Source of the DNA: Actinospineispora eucalypti
GTDB taxonomy: Bacteria > Actinomycetota > Actinomycetes > Mycobacteriales > Pseudonocardiaceae
DNA: 64,000 bases
Direction of reading: 5' to 3'
Assembly: GCA_014208095.1 (NCBI GenBank)
Contig: JACHMT010000005.1
Span: 1,240,001 to 1,304,000 of the forward strand
The translations under genes and the position numbers were made by a program. Position 1 is the stretch's first letter; each line of letters begins with the position of its first letter. Below the pieces are notes generated by a model, which was given only the letters and a program-made list of their open reading frames with translations, searched no databases and was not told where the DNA came from. Of this stretch, positions 24,788 through 33,307 are shown piece by piece.

Positions 24788-25246
24788 ATGACAACACCGC
24801 AAACGCCCACCCGTCCCGAACTGGCGACCGAGTTCGTGCCCCTGGCCCGGGGCGTCTGGCACCTGGCCGAGTACCTGACCATTCCGGAGACGCCGGCCGG
24901 CACCCGGGTGATCGTCGAGATCACCCAGGGGCGGCTGGAGGGTGACCGGTTCCGGGCCTCGATCAAGGGCGCGGCCAGCGCCGACTGGTTGACCATCGGA
25001 CCGGGCGGCATCGGGACCGTGGACTTCCGGGGCACCCTGGAGACCGACGACGGAGCCCTGGTCTACCTGTACGGGCCCGGCCGCTGCGACCTGTCCGGCG
25101 GCATGGGCCGGCAGTCGCCGCTCTACGGCGGCGCGCTGTTCGAGACCGCCGACGAGCGGTACCGGTGGCTCAACGGCATCGCCGCCGCGTGGAAGGGCGT
25201 GGTCGTGGACGGAGTGCTCTACGACGAGTACTTCGAGCTGCGTTAG
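24788..25246 (+). CDS. DUF3237 family protein
   Basis: A 152-residue beta-rich protein matching the DUF3237 pattern (LEGDRFRASIKGAASADWLTI, then GTLETDDGALVYLYGPG). No catalytic residues are known for the family, which is often found near catabolic or efflux genes. ATG 24788 follows GAGGAG and lies just after operator 2, so expression should be under the divergent TetR. Substrate or ligand is unknown. Confidence 0.8.
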   Translation: MTTPQTPTRPELATEFVPLARGVWHLAEYLTIPETPAGTRVIVEITQGRLEGDRFRASIKGAASADWLTIGPGGIGTVDFRGTLETDDGALVYLYGPGRCDLSGGMGRQSPLYGGALFETADERYRWLNGIAAAWKGVVVDGVLYDEYFELR

Positions 25247-25272
25247 AACCTGCCGCCGGAAACGCCGACGGG

Positions 25273-26634
25273 TCAGGGCCGCGCCGGGGTCGGCGCGGTC
25301 ACCAGTGGCCGGAGGGGGAGGGCGTCCCGGTCCACCCGGCGTCCGTCCTGGTAAACGTCCACCACGGTGCCTAGCGCGGCGACGTCCTCGAGCGGGTCGT
25401 CCCGGAGCACCACCAGGTCGGCCCGCCGGCCCGCCATGATGCTGCCCAGCTCCTCCTGCTTGCCGTAAGCCCGGGCCACCGCGCTGGTGCTGGCCGCGAT
25501 GGCTTCCGTCGGCGTCATGCCCTTCTCGGTGATTCCCCTGGCCCACGCGACATGGTCGGTACCCAGCGTCCACGGGCGCTCGGGGTCGCCGTCCTCGCCG
25601 GCGTCGGCCAGCACGTCGCGGGGCGTGCAGCCGGCGTCGGTGCCCAGCATCACCGGTACGCCGGCCTCGAGGATGAGCTTCTCGTTGGCGGCGTGCACGC
25701 CCCCGCCGTACATGGCCCAGAACGAGTCCGACGCCTCCAGGCGGCCCTGGTACCCGGATGTCACGGTCTGGAGGCCGGCGGTGCAGCCCACCAGCTCGTG
25801 TGGGATGGGCCGCTGGCTGGTTATCGAGGCGTGGATCAGCACGTTCGTGCCGATGTCCAGCGCCGAGCGCAGGCCTTCGACGGACATGGTGTGGGAGAGC
25901 AGCGGCAGCCCGGCGGCGTGGGTCTCCTCCGCGATCACCCGCAGCACCCGTTCGGAGAACATCAGGTAGCTGCGCTCGAAGCCCCAGATGCCGGTCAGGT
26001 GGTCGGTGACGCCGACCTTGACCATGTCCACGCCGCGCGCGAGGTAGTCCCGGATGACCGGGCGCACCTCGCGGGCCGGGAGCAGGCTCAGGTGCGGGCC
26101 GACCCCCGCCTCGAACAGCCGGTTCATCCGGCCGGCGAACGTCGGGCTGATGACCCGGCTGGCCGCGAGATGGAAGTCCGCGCCGAACGGGCCGCCGAAG
26201 CCGACGATGTTCCCGGCGGCGAAGACGCGCGCCCCCGGAACCGCGCCCGCCGCGATCCGGTCCCGGGCCGCGAGCACCGGCCCGGTGGCGTTCCAGGTGT
26301 CGAACACCGTGGTGACGCCGGCCTTCAGCGCGACCTGTGCCGACTCCTCGATCACCTGGGTCAGCCGGCCCTCATGGCGGGCGAGGTACTCCACCCCGCC
26401 GACGCCCATCATCATGATCCCGTCGAGCAGGTGGACGTTGCCGTTCACGAAGCCCGGTACGACGTACCGGCCCCGCAGGTCGATGACGTGGGCGCCCGGG
26501 GGGACCGGGGTCCGGTCGCCCGTTCCGACCGCCGAGAAACGTTGCTCCTCGACCACGATCGTCCCGTCGCGCAGCGGCGGCCCGCCGAGTCCGTCGATGA
26601 CCGTGGCGTGCACGAACGCTGTGGTAGTTGGCAT
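25273..26634 (-). CDS. Amidohydrolase (imidazolonepropionase-like), altered HxH motif
   Basis: A 453-residue metal-dependent hydrolase with a split beta-sandwich and TIM barrel. VPGFVNGNVHLLDG occupies the place of the usual DxHxH motif, so the first metal His is Asn and only the second is kept. The later ligands are present: a lysine candidate in VDMVKVGVTD, His in LLSHTMS and LIHAS, and Asp in MLGTDAG. ATG 26634 (MPTTTAFVHATVIDG) begins the conserved part. The gene is divergent from a TetR gene with a symmetric operator between. Substrate unknown, and one metal site may be lost. Confidence 0.8.
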   Translation of the reverse strand: MPTTTAFVHATVIDGLGGPPLRDGTIVVEEQRFSAVGTGDRTPVPPGAHVIDLRGRYVVPGFVNGNVHLLDGIMMMGVGGVEYLARHEGRLTQVIEESAQVALKAGVTTVFDTWNATGPVLAARDRIAAGAVPGARVFAAGNIVGFGGPFGADFHLAASRVISPTFAGRMNRLFEAGVGPHLSLLPAREVRPVIRDYLARGVDMVKVGVTDHLTGIWGFERSYLMFSERVLRVIAEETHAAGLPLLSHTMSVEGLRSALDIGTNVLIHASITSQRPIPHELVGCTAGLQTVTSGYQGRLEASDSFWAMYGGGVHAANEKLILEAGVPVMLGTDAGCTPRDVLADAGEDGDPERPWTLGTDHVAWARGITEKGMTPTEAIAASTSAVARAYGKQEELGSIMAGRRADLVVLRDDPLEDVAALGTVVDVYQDGRRVDRDALPLRPLVTAPTPARP

Positions 26635-26644
26635 GGGGGCAAAG

Positions 26645-26685
26645 TAGACGAACCATCTGGTTACCGCAACCACTTGGATCGTCTA
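26645..26685. promoter_or_regulatory. Nested palindromes between amidohydrolase and TetR genes
   Basis: Outer arms TAGACGA (26645-26651) and TCGTCTA (26679-26685) enclose AACCA-TC-TGGTT (26651-26662) and TGGTT-ACCGC-AACCA (26658-26672). The half-site AACCA appears in both orientations, as expected for a TetR dimer pair controlling both divergent genes. Confidence 0.55.
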
Positions 26686-26709
26686 TCTGTCGCCGCCTAG
26701 GATGTCCCG

Positions 26710-27315
26710 GTGCCTGCCACCCGCGTCGATGGCCGTTCGCTGCGCTATCGGCACCGCCGCGCCGAACTGCTCGAGGCCCTGACCGACTACCTGGTGGACG
26801 AGGGCCTGCGCGAGTTCTCGCTGCGCCGGGCCGCGGTCTCGCTCGGTGTCACCCACGCGACGCTGCTCCGACACTTCCGGTCCAAGGACGACCTGCTGGC
26901 CGAGGTGATCGACAACCTGCGCGTCAGCCTGCTGGCCCGGCTGGAGGCGGACCCCGAACTCCGCTCCGCGCGGTCGACCCGCCGGTTCATGCTCAGCGCG
27001 TGGCGGCTGCTCGACAATCCGCGCGGCCGCCGGGAGTTCCTGCTGCTCTTCGCCGCCATCGGCGAGGTGTCACCGCGTGCGGTGGTCTCGGAGACCTTCG
27101 CCAAGGCGGCCGTCCAGGACTGGCTGGGGCCGATCGAGCGGAGCCTGGTCCGCGACGGCTGGCCCGAGGAGCAGGCGCCGGTCATGGCAACCGCGGCGCT
27201 GAGCCTGATCCGGGGTTTGCAGCTGGACGAGGTGGTCACCGGCGACCGCGAACGCTCCTACCGAGCCTTCACCCTCGCGGTGGACCGCCTGCTCGACGAC
27301 CGCGCTCGTTCGTGA
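26710..27315 (+). CDS. TetR-family regulator
   Basis: A 201-residue repressor with HTH FSLRRAAVSLGVTHATLLRH followed by FRSKDDLLAEVI, and a helical ligand domain. It is divergent from the amidohydrolase gene and shares the palindromic region, so local control of the amidohydrolase is likely. It is convergent with a small His-rich gene, 12 bases from that gene's stop. GTG 26710 start with no better upstream choice. Confidence 0.85.
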   Translation: MPATRVDGRSLRYRHRRAELLEALTDYLVDEGLREFSLRRAAVSLGVTHATLLRHFRSKDDLLAEVIDNLRVSLLARLEADPELRSARSTRRFMLSAWRLLDNPRGRREFLLLFAAIGEVSPRAVVSETFAKAAVQDWLGPIERSLVRDGWPEEQAPVMATAALSLIRGLQLDEVVTGDRERSYRAFTLAVDRLLDDRARS

Positions 27316-27327
27316 CGAGTTGGTACG

Positions 27328-27732
27328 TCACCGGTCGGCGCACCGCGCGCGGTGGTGGTGGCGCGCCGCGTGACCGCGGTGCCGGTGGTGCGACCGGGCA
27401 TGCCGGGGCCGGTGTCGGTGCCGCCGGGCGTGCCAGTGCCGGTGCCGCGCCGCTCGATGGGTCAGCACGGGCACGGGCCTCGGGTGCGGTGTGGCGTGCG
27501 CCGGCGGGCCGGAGGCCTGTGCGCCCGCCGTGCCCGCCGCCTGACGGGGCGCCGCGCCCTCGGCCACCGGCGGGCTGGCGACGACCGCCTGGCCGGTCGC
27601 GGTGCGAGCGCCCGTCACCGCCGGCAGGGCCTGCGCCGCACCCGCATGCGGGCGGGCGAAGGGGAGTGCCGCTAGCAGAATCGCGATCAACGCGAGAACA
27701 AGGGCACCCGCCCGCAACGAAGAAAAGCGCAA
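27328..27732 (-). CDS. Small exported His/Arg-rich protein
   Basis: A 134-residue protein from TTG 27732, chosen because GGAGGG stands 8 bases before it and the start gives a clean signal sequence (RAGALVLALIAILLAALPFA). After an Ala/Pro-rich middle, the last 45 residues are crowded with His and Arg (RHRHWHARRHRHRPRH and similar). Such tails bind nickel, zinc or copper, or bind nucleic acid and acidic polymers. No family is recognised; the low-complexity end also makes a chance frame possible. Confidence 0.45.
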   Translation of the reverse strand: MRFSSLRAGALVLALIAILLAALPFARPHAGAAQALPAVTGARTATGQAVVASPPVAEGAAPRQAAGTAGAQASGPPAHATPHPRPVPVLTHRAARHRHWHARRHRHRPRHARSHHRHRGHAARHHHRARCADR

Positions 27733-27957
27733 AGCTGACCCTCCGTCAGACAAGAGATCGGCTATCTCGATCAGCAGGTTGAACGGCAGGCTGGACGGGC
27801 GGCAACGTAACTGATAGAGGGTCCACCCGGTCCGGGGATTGTTCAGCGAGCGGGCGGATCCACCGGAACGCCGGGTTTGCGGTGGTCGCCGGGCAGGCCA
27901 GACCGATCGCCCGGACAAAACGGCACCCGTCGTCGCCTGAGAGCCGTCCCCACGGTT

Positions 27958-28121
27958 GATTCGGTCACTTTGGCAGGGCGATTCGGTCGGTTGTGTACAC
28001 GGAGCGACCCGCGTCGGGTTGCCCTGGCGGGCAGAGTCGCAACCACACGGCCCAAAGTGACTGAACCACCCTGCCAAAGTGACTGAATCGGGCTGCTGGA
28101 GTGACTGAATCGGGGGGTGGT
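27958..28121. repeat. Inverted arrays of a 22-bp repeat
   Basis: Three direct copies of a unit with core AGTGACTGAA start at 28056, 28078 and 28100, exactly 22 bases apart. Two copies in the opposite orientation, also 22 apart, lie at about 27958-28000. The arms 27958-27978 and 28069-28089 form a 21-base inverted repeat with one mismatch. The 27733-28182 gap holds nothing else recognisable. The units touch each other without spacers, so this is not a CRISPR array; an operator array or a dispersed repeat element fits better. Confidence 0.7.
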
Positions 28122-28182
28122 GGGGCGATGATGGTTGTCACAGTGGGTGGATGTGGATCGGGGGCGCACGGTACCTGCGTAT

Positions 28183-28383
28183 ATGGCCATGGAGTATGTG
28201 CTCGACCTGACCGCCCACGAACAGCTGCGGCTGGCCGCCGTGTACGCGGCGACCCCCGACTTCGACCCGGGCGTGGCGTTGGCCGAGGAGACCGAGGCGC
28301 ACCGGATGCTCTACAGCGATCTCGACGCCGAGCAGCAGGCCACCTACCAGCTGCTCGTGGACGCGGGAGTGCTCGGTGCGTGA
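28183..28383 (+). CDS. Small DUF6400-like protein
   Basis: A 66-residue acidic helical protein (DLTAHEQLRLAAVYA, then LAEETEAHRMLYSDLDAEQQATY). It resembles a small actinobacterial family I recall as DUF6400; no function is known. ATG 28183 or 28189 are both possible, neither with a good ribosome site; TTG 28135 is another option. It overlaps the next gene by 8 bases. The inverted 22-bp repeat arrays end about 65 bases upstream. Confidence 0.6.
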   Translation: MAMEYVLDLTAHEQLRLAAVYAATPDFDPGVALAEETEAHRMLYSDLDAEQQATYQLLVDAGVLGA

Positions 28384-28624
28384 CGCACGGGCCGACGTCT
28401 GCCAGCGGGCCTGGACGGCCTGCCCGGACTGCGCCGACCAGCGCGGCTGCCGTGCCTGCGCCTCGGGCCGCAGCTGCGAGTCGCACTGGCGGTTCCTGCT
28501 CGCCGCCGAGGGCCGGCGCCTGTTCCTGCAGTGCCGGGCCTGTCTGCACCGGTGGTGGCACGACACCGAGTTCGGCGCGGGTGACCGCCCCTACGCCGTG
28601 GACCGGGTGGCCGAGTTCCAGTAG
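28376..28624 (+). CDS. Small cysteine-rich zinc-ribbon-like protein
   Basis: An 82-residue protein starting at GTG 28376 inside the end of the preceding gene. It has eight cysteines, including CPDCADQRGCRAC and LQCRACLHRWW, arranged as two CxxC-type pairs, so a zinc-binding or zinc-ribbon fold is likely. DNA- or RNA-binding or a stress role is possible. Its last 34 bases overlap the convergent AraC gene. I know no close family. Confidence 0.6.
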   Translation: MRDARADVCQRAWTACPDCADQRGCRACASGRSCESHWRFLLAAEGRRLFLQCRACLHRWWHDTEFGAGDRPYAVDRVAEFQ

Positions 28625-29433
28625 GTGGCCGGGGTGATGCCGTAGACCCGGCCGAACCAGCGGGTGAGGTGCGCCTGGTCGGCGAACCCGGTGGCCGCGG
28701 CGGTGTCCGCGATGGTCATGCCCGCGCCGAGCAGTGCCCGCGCGTGGCGCAGCCGCAGCTGCCGCTGGTAGTCGCTCGGGGCCATACCGAACTCGGCGTG
28801 GAACGCCCGGAACAGGCTGAACCGGCTGCAGCCCACGGCCAGGGCGAGCCGGTCGACCGGCATCGGCTCGAGGTAGGCCTCCGCCAGCAGCGCCCGGGCC
28901 CGGTGCGCGAGGTCGTGCGAGGCGGCGCCGGACGGGGCGCGGGTGCTTGCGCTACGGGTGGCCGCGCGCCGGGACAGCGCGAGCACGGCCTCGGTCAGCC
29001 GCTCCTGCCGCACCAGCGGGTCCGCGCCCCGGGTGAGCGCGTCGCACAGGCGGGTCAGGGTCCGGGCCAGCAGCGGGTCGGCCAGCACCGGCCGCGCGAA
29101 CAGCGGTGCCGCCGCCGGCCGGCGGTCGTTCGCGTCGACCAGGACTTCGTCCACCACCGACGGATGGATGTGCACGATGCGGTAGTGGTAGCCCAGCTCG
29201 GCGGCCGCGCGGCCGTCGTGCGCCTCGTCCGGGTTGAACGCCATCACCATGCCGGCGTTGCTGGTGTACGTGGCGCCGCGGCACTGGAAGGTCTGCGCGC
29301 CCGCGTCGGTGACGCCGAACGAGTACGCCTCGTGGCTGTGCCGGGGGTACACGTGGTCACGGAACCGGGCTCGCATGACCTCGAGCCCCTGGTCGTCCCG
29401 CCAGTAGCTGGCCCGGCCGCGTCGGGTGGTCAC
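28591..29433 (-). CDS. AraC-family regulator
   Basis: A 280-residue activator with an N-terminal cupin-like sensing domain (VYPRHSHEAYSFGVTDAGAQ) and two C-terminal helix-turn-helices (PVDRLALAVGCSRFSLFRAF and TIADTAAATGFADQAHLTRW). GTG 29433 starts the conserved part. It is divergent from the EamA transporter gene, 77 bases away, so regulation of that exporter is the simplest reading. The 3' end overlaps the zinc-ribbon gene by 34 bases. Confidence 0.88.
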   Translation of the reverse strand: MTTRRGRASYWRDDQGLEVMRARFRDHVYPRHSHEAYSFGVTDAGAQTFQCRGATYTSNAGMVMAFNPDEAHDGRAAAELGYHYRIVHIHPSVVDEVLVDANDRRPAAAPLFARPVLADPLLARTLTRLCDALTRGADPLVRQERLTEAVLALSRRAATRSASTRAPSGAASHDLAHRARALLAEAYLEPMPVDRLALAVGCSRFSLFRAFHAEFGMAPSDYQRQLRLRHARALLGAGMTIADTAAATGFADQAHLTRWFGRVYGITPATYWNSATRSTA

Positions 29434-29510
29434 GCCGTCGAGTATGCCTCGCCGAGTGCGCCGCACCGCCGTTCAAGACGCGACCGGGACACCGGTGTCA
29501 GGGTGCGGCC

Positions 29511-30518
29511 ATGGAGGGCAACCGGACCGCGCAGGCCCAGGCCTACCTGGGTCTCTCGCTCACGATGCTGATGTGGGGCAGCGCCTTCGCCAGTTCCAAG
29601 GCGGTGGTCGAGCAGGTGCCGCCGGCGGTGGCCGCGCTGTTGCGGTTCGGCGGTGGCGCGTTGGCGCTGGTGTGCGCGGTGGCCGTGTTCGGGAAGCCGG
29701 CGGCGCCGGTTCCGTTCCGGATGCGGGCCCGGGCCTGCCTGGCCGGGGTGCTGGGCGTGTTCGCCTACAACGGGTTCTTCTTCTGGGGGCTCTCGCTGGC
29801 CCCCTCGCTCGACGGCGGCATCCTCATCCCGGTGCTCAGCCCGGTGCTGACCAGTCTGTTCGTGCTGCTGGCCGGCCGTGAGCGGGCGTCGGCGGCGCGG
29901 TTGGCCGGCCTCGCCCTGGGCCTGGCCGGAGCGGCGGTGTTCTTCGTCGGCGCGGGCGGCGGGGCCACCCCGGCCAGCTCGACCCGGCTGGCCGGCGACG
30001 TGTGCTACCTGCTCGCCGCGCTGTGCTGGTCCGGCTACACGCTGCTCGCCCCCCGGGTGTTGGCCGGCGTCGACCCGCTGCGGGCCACCACCTACGCGAC
30101 CGTCACCGGCGCGGCGCTGCTGGCCCTGCTCGCGGCGCCGGACCTGGCCCACGTGCCCTGGGCGCGGCTGTCCACCGGGCTCTGGCTGAACGTCGCCTAC
30201 CTGGCGGTCGGCGCCGCCGCGCTGGCCAACCTGCTCTACTACCGGGCGGTGGCCTCGGTGGGGCCGGCCTCGGCGTCGCTGATGATGTTCACGGTGCCCG
30301 CGGTCAGCACGCTCTGCGCCTTCGTGCTGCTCGGCGAGACCTTCCACCCGCTGCAGGTCGTCGGCGCCGCCGTGCTGCTGGCCGGTGCCCTCCTGGTCAT
30401 CACCCGGGCCCGCCGGGAGGTCAGCCCCGGCCGGCCGCCGCGTTCGCCTCGCCGAGTCCTCGGGCGATCTCGGCCAGCAGCCGGGGCGCGTTCAGCGGCG
30501 GCAGGACGACCTCGATGA
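29511..30518 (+). CDS. EamA-family (DMT) transporter
   Basis: A 335-residue inner-membrane exporter with ten predicted transmembrane helices in two EamA repeats (first starting LGLSLTMLMWGSAFASSKAV, second after LAGDVCYLLAALCWSGYTLL). Such proteins export amino acids, drugs or metabolites. The last 30 or so residues are an Arg/Pro-rich tail encoded antisense to the end of the decarboxylase gene (98-base convergent overlap), suggesting the original stop was lost. Partner regulator: the divergent AraC gene. Confidence 0.85.
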   Translation: MEGNRTAQAQAYLGLSLTMLMWGSAFASSKAVVEQVPPAVAALLRFGGGALALVCAVAVFGKPAAPVPFRMRARACLAGVLGVFAYNGFFFWGLSLAPSLDGGILIPVLSPVLTSLFVLLAGRERASAARLAGLALGLAGAAVFFVGAGGGATPASSTRLAGDVCYLLAALCWSGYTLLAPRVLAGVDPLRATTYATVTGAALLALLAAPDLAHVPWARLSTGLWLNVAYLAVGAAALANLLYYRAVASVGPASASLMMFTVPAVSTLCAFVLLGETFHPLQVVGAAVLLAGALLVITRARREVSPGRPPRSPRRVLGRSRPAAGARSAAAGRPR

Positions 30519-32100
30519 ACGCGGCGCGGTGTGGGTCGGCGGCGTTCTCCAGGGCACTCCGCAGCTCGCGGGGGGTGTGCACGGTGGAAGTCTCGACCTT
30601 CGGCGCGCCCAGGGCGGCGGGGATCCGGGTCCAGTCCCAGGGGGTGATGTCCTGGTACGCGGCCTCCGGGCTCTGGATGAGGCGTTCCACGGTGTAGCCG
30701 TTGTTGTTCAGCAGGAGGATCACCGGCCGGATGCCGTGGGCATCGATGGTGCCGAGCTCCTGGATGGTGAGCTGGGCGGACCCGTCGCCGATGATCAGCA
30801 CCGGGCGGCGGTTCGGCTGGGCCAGCGCGGCGCCGAGGGTGGCCGGCAGGGTGTAGCCGATCGACCCCCACACCGGCTGCCCGAGCAGGTCGGACTCGGG
30901 GGACAGGCGCAGGTCGAGCGCCCCGTAGTAGGCGGTTCCGGCCTCTGCGACCACGGTGGTGGCCGGCGGGATCCAGGCCTGCAGCTCGGCCCACAGCCCC
31001 GCGTGGTCCAGGGGGTCGTCCAGCTCCCCGGCGGGTGCGGCGACCGCGCCGGCCGGGGTGACGGCCTCGGCGTCCGGGAAGGCGTGCCGCTCGACCAGCT
31101 CCGCGAGTACCGGCAGGGAGTCCTCCAGGCGCACGCCGGGGTAGATCGCCCGGCCGATGCGCGCGTGGTCGATGGCCAGCTCGACGGCGGTGGCCGGGTC
31201 GTAGCGGTGGGTGAAGAAGCCGGTGGTGAAGTCGCTCTGCACGGTGCCGACCATGACCAGCGCCGAGGCCTGGTCCACCGCGTCGCGGGTGCTCGGGGAC
31301 TGGGTGGTCGCGCCGGTGTAGGTGCCGAGGCTGGCCGGGTGGTCCTCGTCCAGCATCGCCTTGGCCCCCGGCTGGGTGGCCAGCCGTACGCCGGGCAGCG
31401 CGGCCAGGCCGGCGACCACGGGCTCGAGGCCCCGCCGGTGCACCCGGTGGCCGGCGAGCAGGCAGATCCCGGTCTCCCGGCCGAGCCGGGCCTCGAGGGC
31501 GGCGCGGAACTCCTCCACCGCCGTGGGCTCGCTCTCCGAGCTCCGCAACGGCTGCCGCAGCGCGTCGGCCGGCACGGCGGCGCGGGCGACGTCGAGGGGA
31601 ACCCCCAGGTAGACGGGTTTGCTGGTGTCCAAGGCGACGCGCAGCACCCGGTCGATCTCGTCGGCGGCGGTGTGCGGCTCGAGGATCGCCTGCGCGGCGG
31701 TGACCTCGCGGGACATCCGCTGGAACCGGCCGAAGTCGCCGTCCAAGAAGGTGTGGTGGATCGGTGCGCCGGCCTGGATGGCCGCCCGGGAGGGCATGCC
31801 CGCGATGTGCACCACGGGCACGTCCTCGGCGTAGCTGCCGGCGATGCCGTTGAGCGCGGACAGCTCGCCCACGCCGTAGGTGGTGACCAGGGCGGCCGGC
31901 CGCCGGCCGGTGCGGGCGTACCCGTCGGCGGCGTAGGCGGCGTTCAGCTCGTTGGCCGTGCCGGTCCAGCGGATGCCGTCGACGGTGAGCATCTCGTCGA
32001 GCAGGTTCAGGTTGTAGTCGCCCGGCAGCCCGAACAGGTGGTGGGCGCCGAGCTGGGCCAGCCGGGTCGCCAGGTAGGCGCCGACGGTAGTCTCGGTCAT
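30421..32100 (-). CDS. Thiamine-diphosphate 2-oxo acid decarboxylase (indolepyruvate/pyruvate decarboxylase type)
   Basis: A 559-residue ThDP enzyme. The catalytic glutamate is in TANELNAAYAADGYAR, the paired histidines are in IHHTFLDG, and the ThDP-magnesium motif runs from GDGSAQ to NNNGYTVE. This combination is typical of the PDC/indolepyruvate/branched-chain 2-oxo acid decarboxylase group, which makes aldehydes from 2-oxo acids. It follows the amino acid dehydrogenase by 24 bases, so the pair converts an amino acid to its one-carbon-shorter aldehyde, an Ehrlich-type route. Which amino acid cannot be told. Confidence 0.88.
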   Translation of the reverse strand: MTETTVGAYLATRLAQLGAHHLFGLPGDYNLNLLDEMLTVDGIRWTGTANELNAAYAADGYARTGRRPAALVTTYGVGELSALNGIAGSYAEDVPVVHIAGMPSRAAIQAGAPIHHTFLDGDFGRFQRMSREVTAAQAILEPHTAADEIDRVLRVALDTSKPVYLGVPLDVARAAVPADALRQPLRSSESEPTAVEEFRAALEARLGRETGICLLAGHRVHRRGLEPVVAGLAALPGVRLATQPGAKAMLDEDHPASLGTYTGATTQSPSTRDAVDQASALVMVGTVQSDFTTGFFTHRYDPATAVELAIDHARIGRAIYPGVRLEDSLPVLAELVERHAFPDAEAVTPAGAVAAPAGELDDPLDHAGLWAELQAWIPPATTVVAEAGTAYYGALDLRLSPESDLLGQPVWGSIGYTLPATLGAALAQPNRRPVLIIGDGSAQLTIQELGTIDAHGIRPVILLLNNNGYTVERLIQSPEAAYQDITPWDWTRIPAALGAPKVETSTVHTPRELRSALENAADPHRAAFIEVVLPPLNAPRLLAEIARGLGEANAAAGRG

Positions 32101-32124
32101 GGTGTGGCTCCTGTGCTCGTGGGT

Positions 32125-33177
32125 TCAGCTCGTGGGGAAGGCGGGCCGGTCGGCGCGGTTCGCGGCGAGCTTGGCCCTGGCCAGCTCGACGGCCACCGTG
32201 ACCACGTCTTTTCCGGTTTCGGCCGCGCGCCGCAGGATGGTTGTGGTGGTGTCGCCGATGGCGTCGACCCGGGCCGCCAGGGTGCTGAAGTCGTCCCGGA
32301 TCTCGGCCTCGCACTCCATGACCCCGCCGGCGTTGGCCACGAAGTCCGGCACGTGCGCGATGCCGCGCGCGGCCAGCGCGCCGGCCAGCTCGGGAGCGGC
32401 GAGCAGGTTGTTGGCCGCGCCGACGACCAGCCGCGCCTTCAGCTGGTCGACCACGGCCTCGGTGATCACTCCGCCCGCCGCGCAGGGGCAGACCACCTCG
32501 ACGTCGGCCCGGAGCAGGTCCCGCCCGTCGACCGCCTCGGCGCCCAGCTCGCCGGCGGCGGCGCGCGCCCGGTCGGCCGCGATGTCGGCGACCAGCAGCC
32601 GGGCGCCCTCGGCGTGCAGCATCCGGGCCACGTGCCGGCCGACGTTCCCGAGTCCCTGAACCGCCACCCGCACCCCGTCCAGCCGGTCGGTCCCCAGCCA
32701 GGCCAGGGCGGCGCGCATGGCGCTGACCACGCCGCGAGCCGTGGACGCCGAGGGGTCCGACCGGCTGGACACGACCGGTGCCCACCGGCCGATCAGCTCC
32801 ATGTCCTCGGCGGTGGTGCCCATGTCGACCCCGGGGATGTACCGGCCGCCGAGCGAGGCCACGTAGCGGGCGTGCGCCGGCAGCAGCCGCGCCTTGTTCT
32901 CCGGCGTGGGGTCGGCGTTGATCACGCTCTTGCCGCCGCCCAGGGCCAGCCCGGCCAGCGCAGACTTGTAGGTCATCGCCTCGGCCAGGTCCAGCGCGTC
33001 CCGCACCGCGGCCTCGTGGTCGGGGTAGGACCGCATGCGCACGCCCCCCAGCGACGGCCCCATCGTGGTGTCGTGCACCGCGATCACCGAGCGCAGCCCG
33101 GCGCCGGGGTCGCGACAGAGCACGAGCTGTTCGAAATCGCGCTGCTCGAGCGCGGCGGGGACGTCGAGGTGCGACAT
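32125..33177 (-). CDS. Leucine/valine/phenylalanine-type amino acid dehydrogenase
   Basis: A 350-residue NAD-dependent dehydrogenase that deaminates an amino acid to a 2-oxo acid. ALAGLALGGGKSVINAD holds the catalytic lysine of the Glu/Leu/Phe/Val dehydrogenase family, VDMGTT follows, and GLGNVGRHVARML is the Rossmann loop. The short N-terminus fits Leu/Val/Phe dehydrogenases rather than GDH. ATG 33177 is the start in line with the family. It is the first gene before the decarboxylase and is divergent from an Lrp regulator with an operator-like repeat. Confidence 0.88.
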   Translation of the reverse strand: MSHLDVPAALEQRDFEQLVLCRDPGAGLRSVIAVHDTTMGPSLGGVRMRSYPDHEAAVRDALDLAEAMTYKSALAGLALGGGKSVINADPTPENKARLLPAHARYVASLGGRYIPGVDMGTTAEDMELIGRWAPVVSSRSDPSASTARGVVSAMRAALAWLGTDRLDGVRVAVQGLGNVGRHVARMLHAEGARLLVADIAADRARAAAGELGAEAVDGRDLLRADVEVVCPCAAGGVITEAVVDQLKARLVVGAANNLLAAPELAGALAARGIAHVPDFVANAGGVMECEAEIRDDFSTLAARVDAIGDTTTTILRRAAETGKDVVTVAVELARAKLAANRADRPAFPTS

Positions 33178-33259
33178 TGCTGGCCTCCTGGTCGGCGTTG
33201 CCGGGCGTACCGACGAGCACACTCGCGTGGCCCGCGGCGGGCAAGATAGTTGTCCGAAA

Positions 33260-33298
33260 CTGCCCATCCAGACGCAAATACTTTCGCTGTATGGGTAG
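33260..33298. promoter_or_regulatory. Imperfect inverted repeat, likely Lrp operator
   Basis: Arms CTGCCCATCCAG (33260-33271) and CTGTATGGGTAG (33287-33298) pair at 10 of 12 positions around an AT-rich 15-base spacer, in the gap between the divergent dehydrogenase and Lrp genes. AT-rich spacers are typical of Lrp/AsnC sites. Confidence 0.5.
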
Positions 33299-33307
33299 AT
33301 TTGGTTA

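Noticed and set aside
28053..28121. CRISPR array
   Set aside because: The 22-base units are directly adjacent with no spacers, only three per side, and there are no cas genes.
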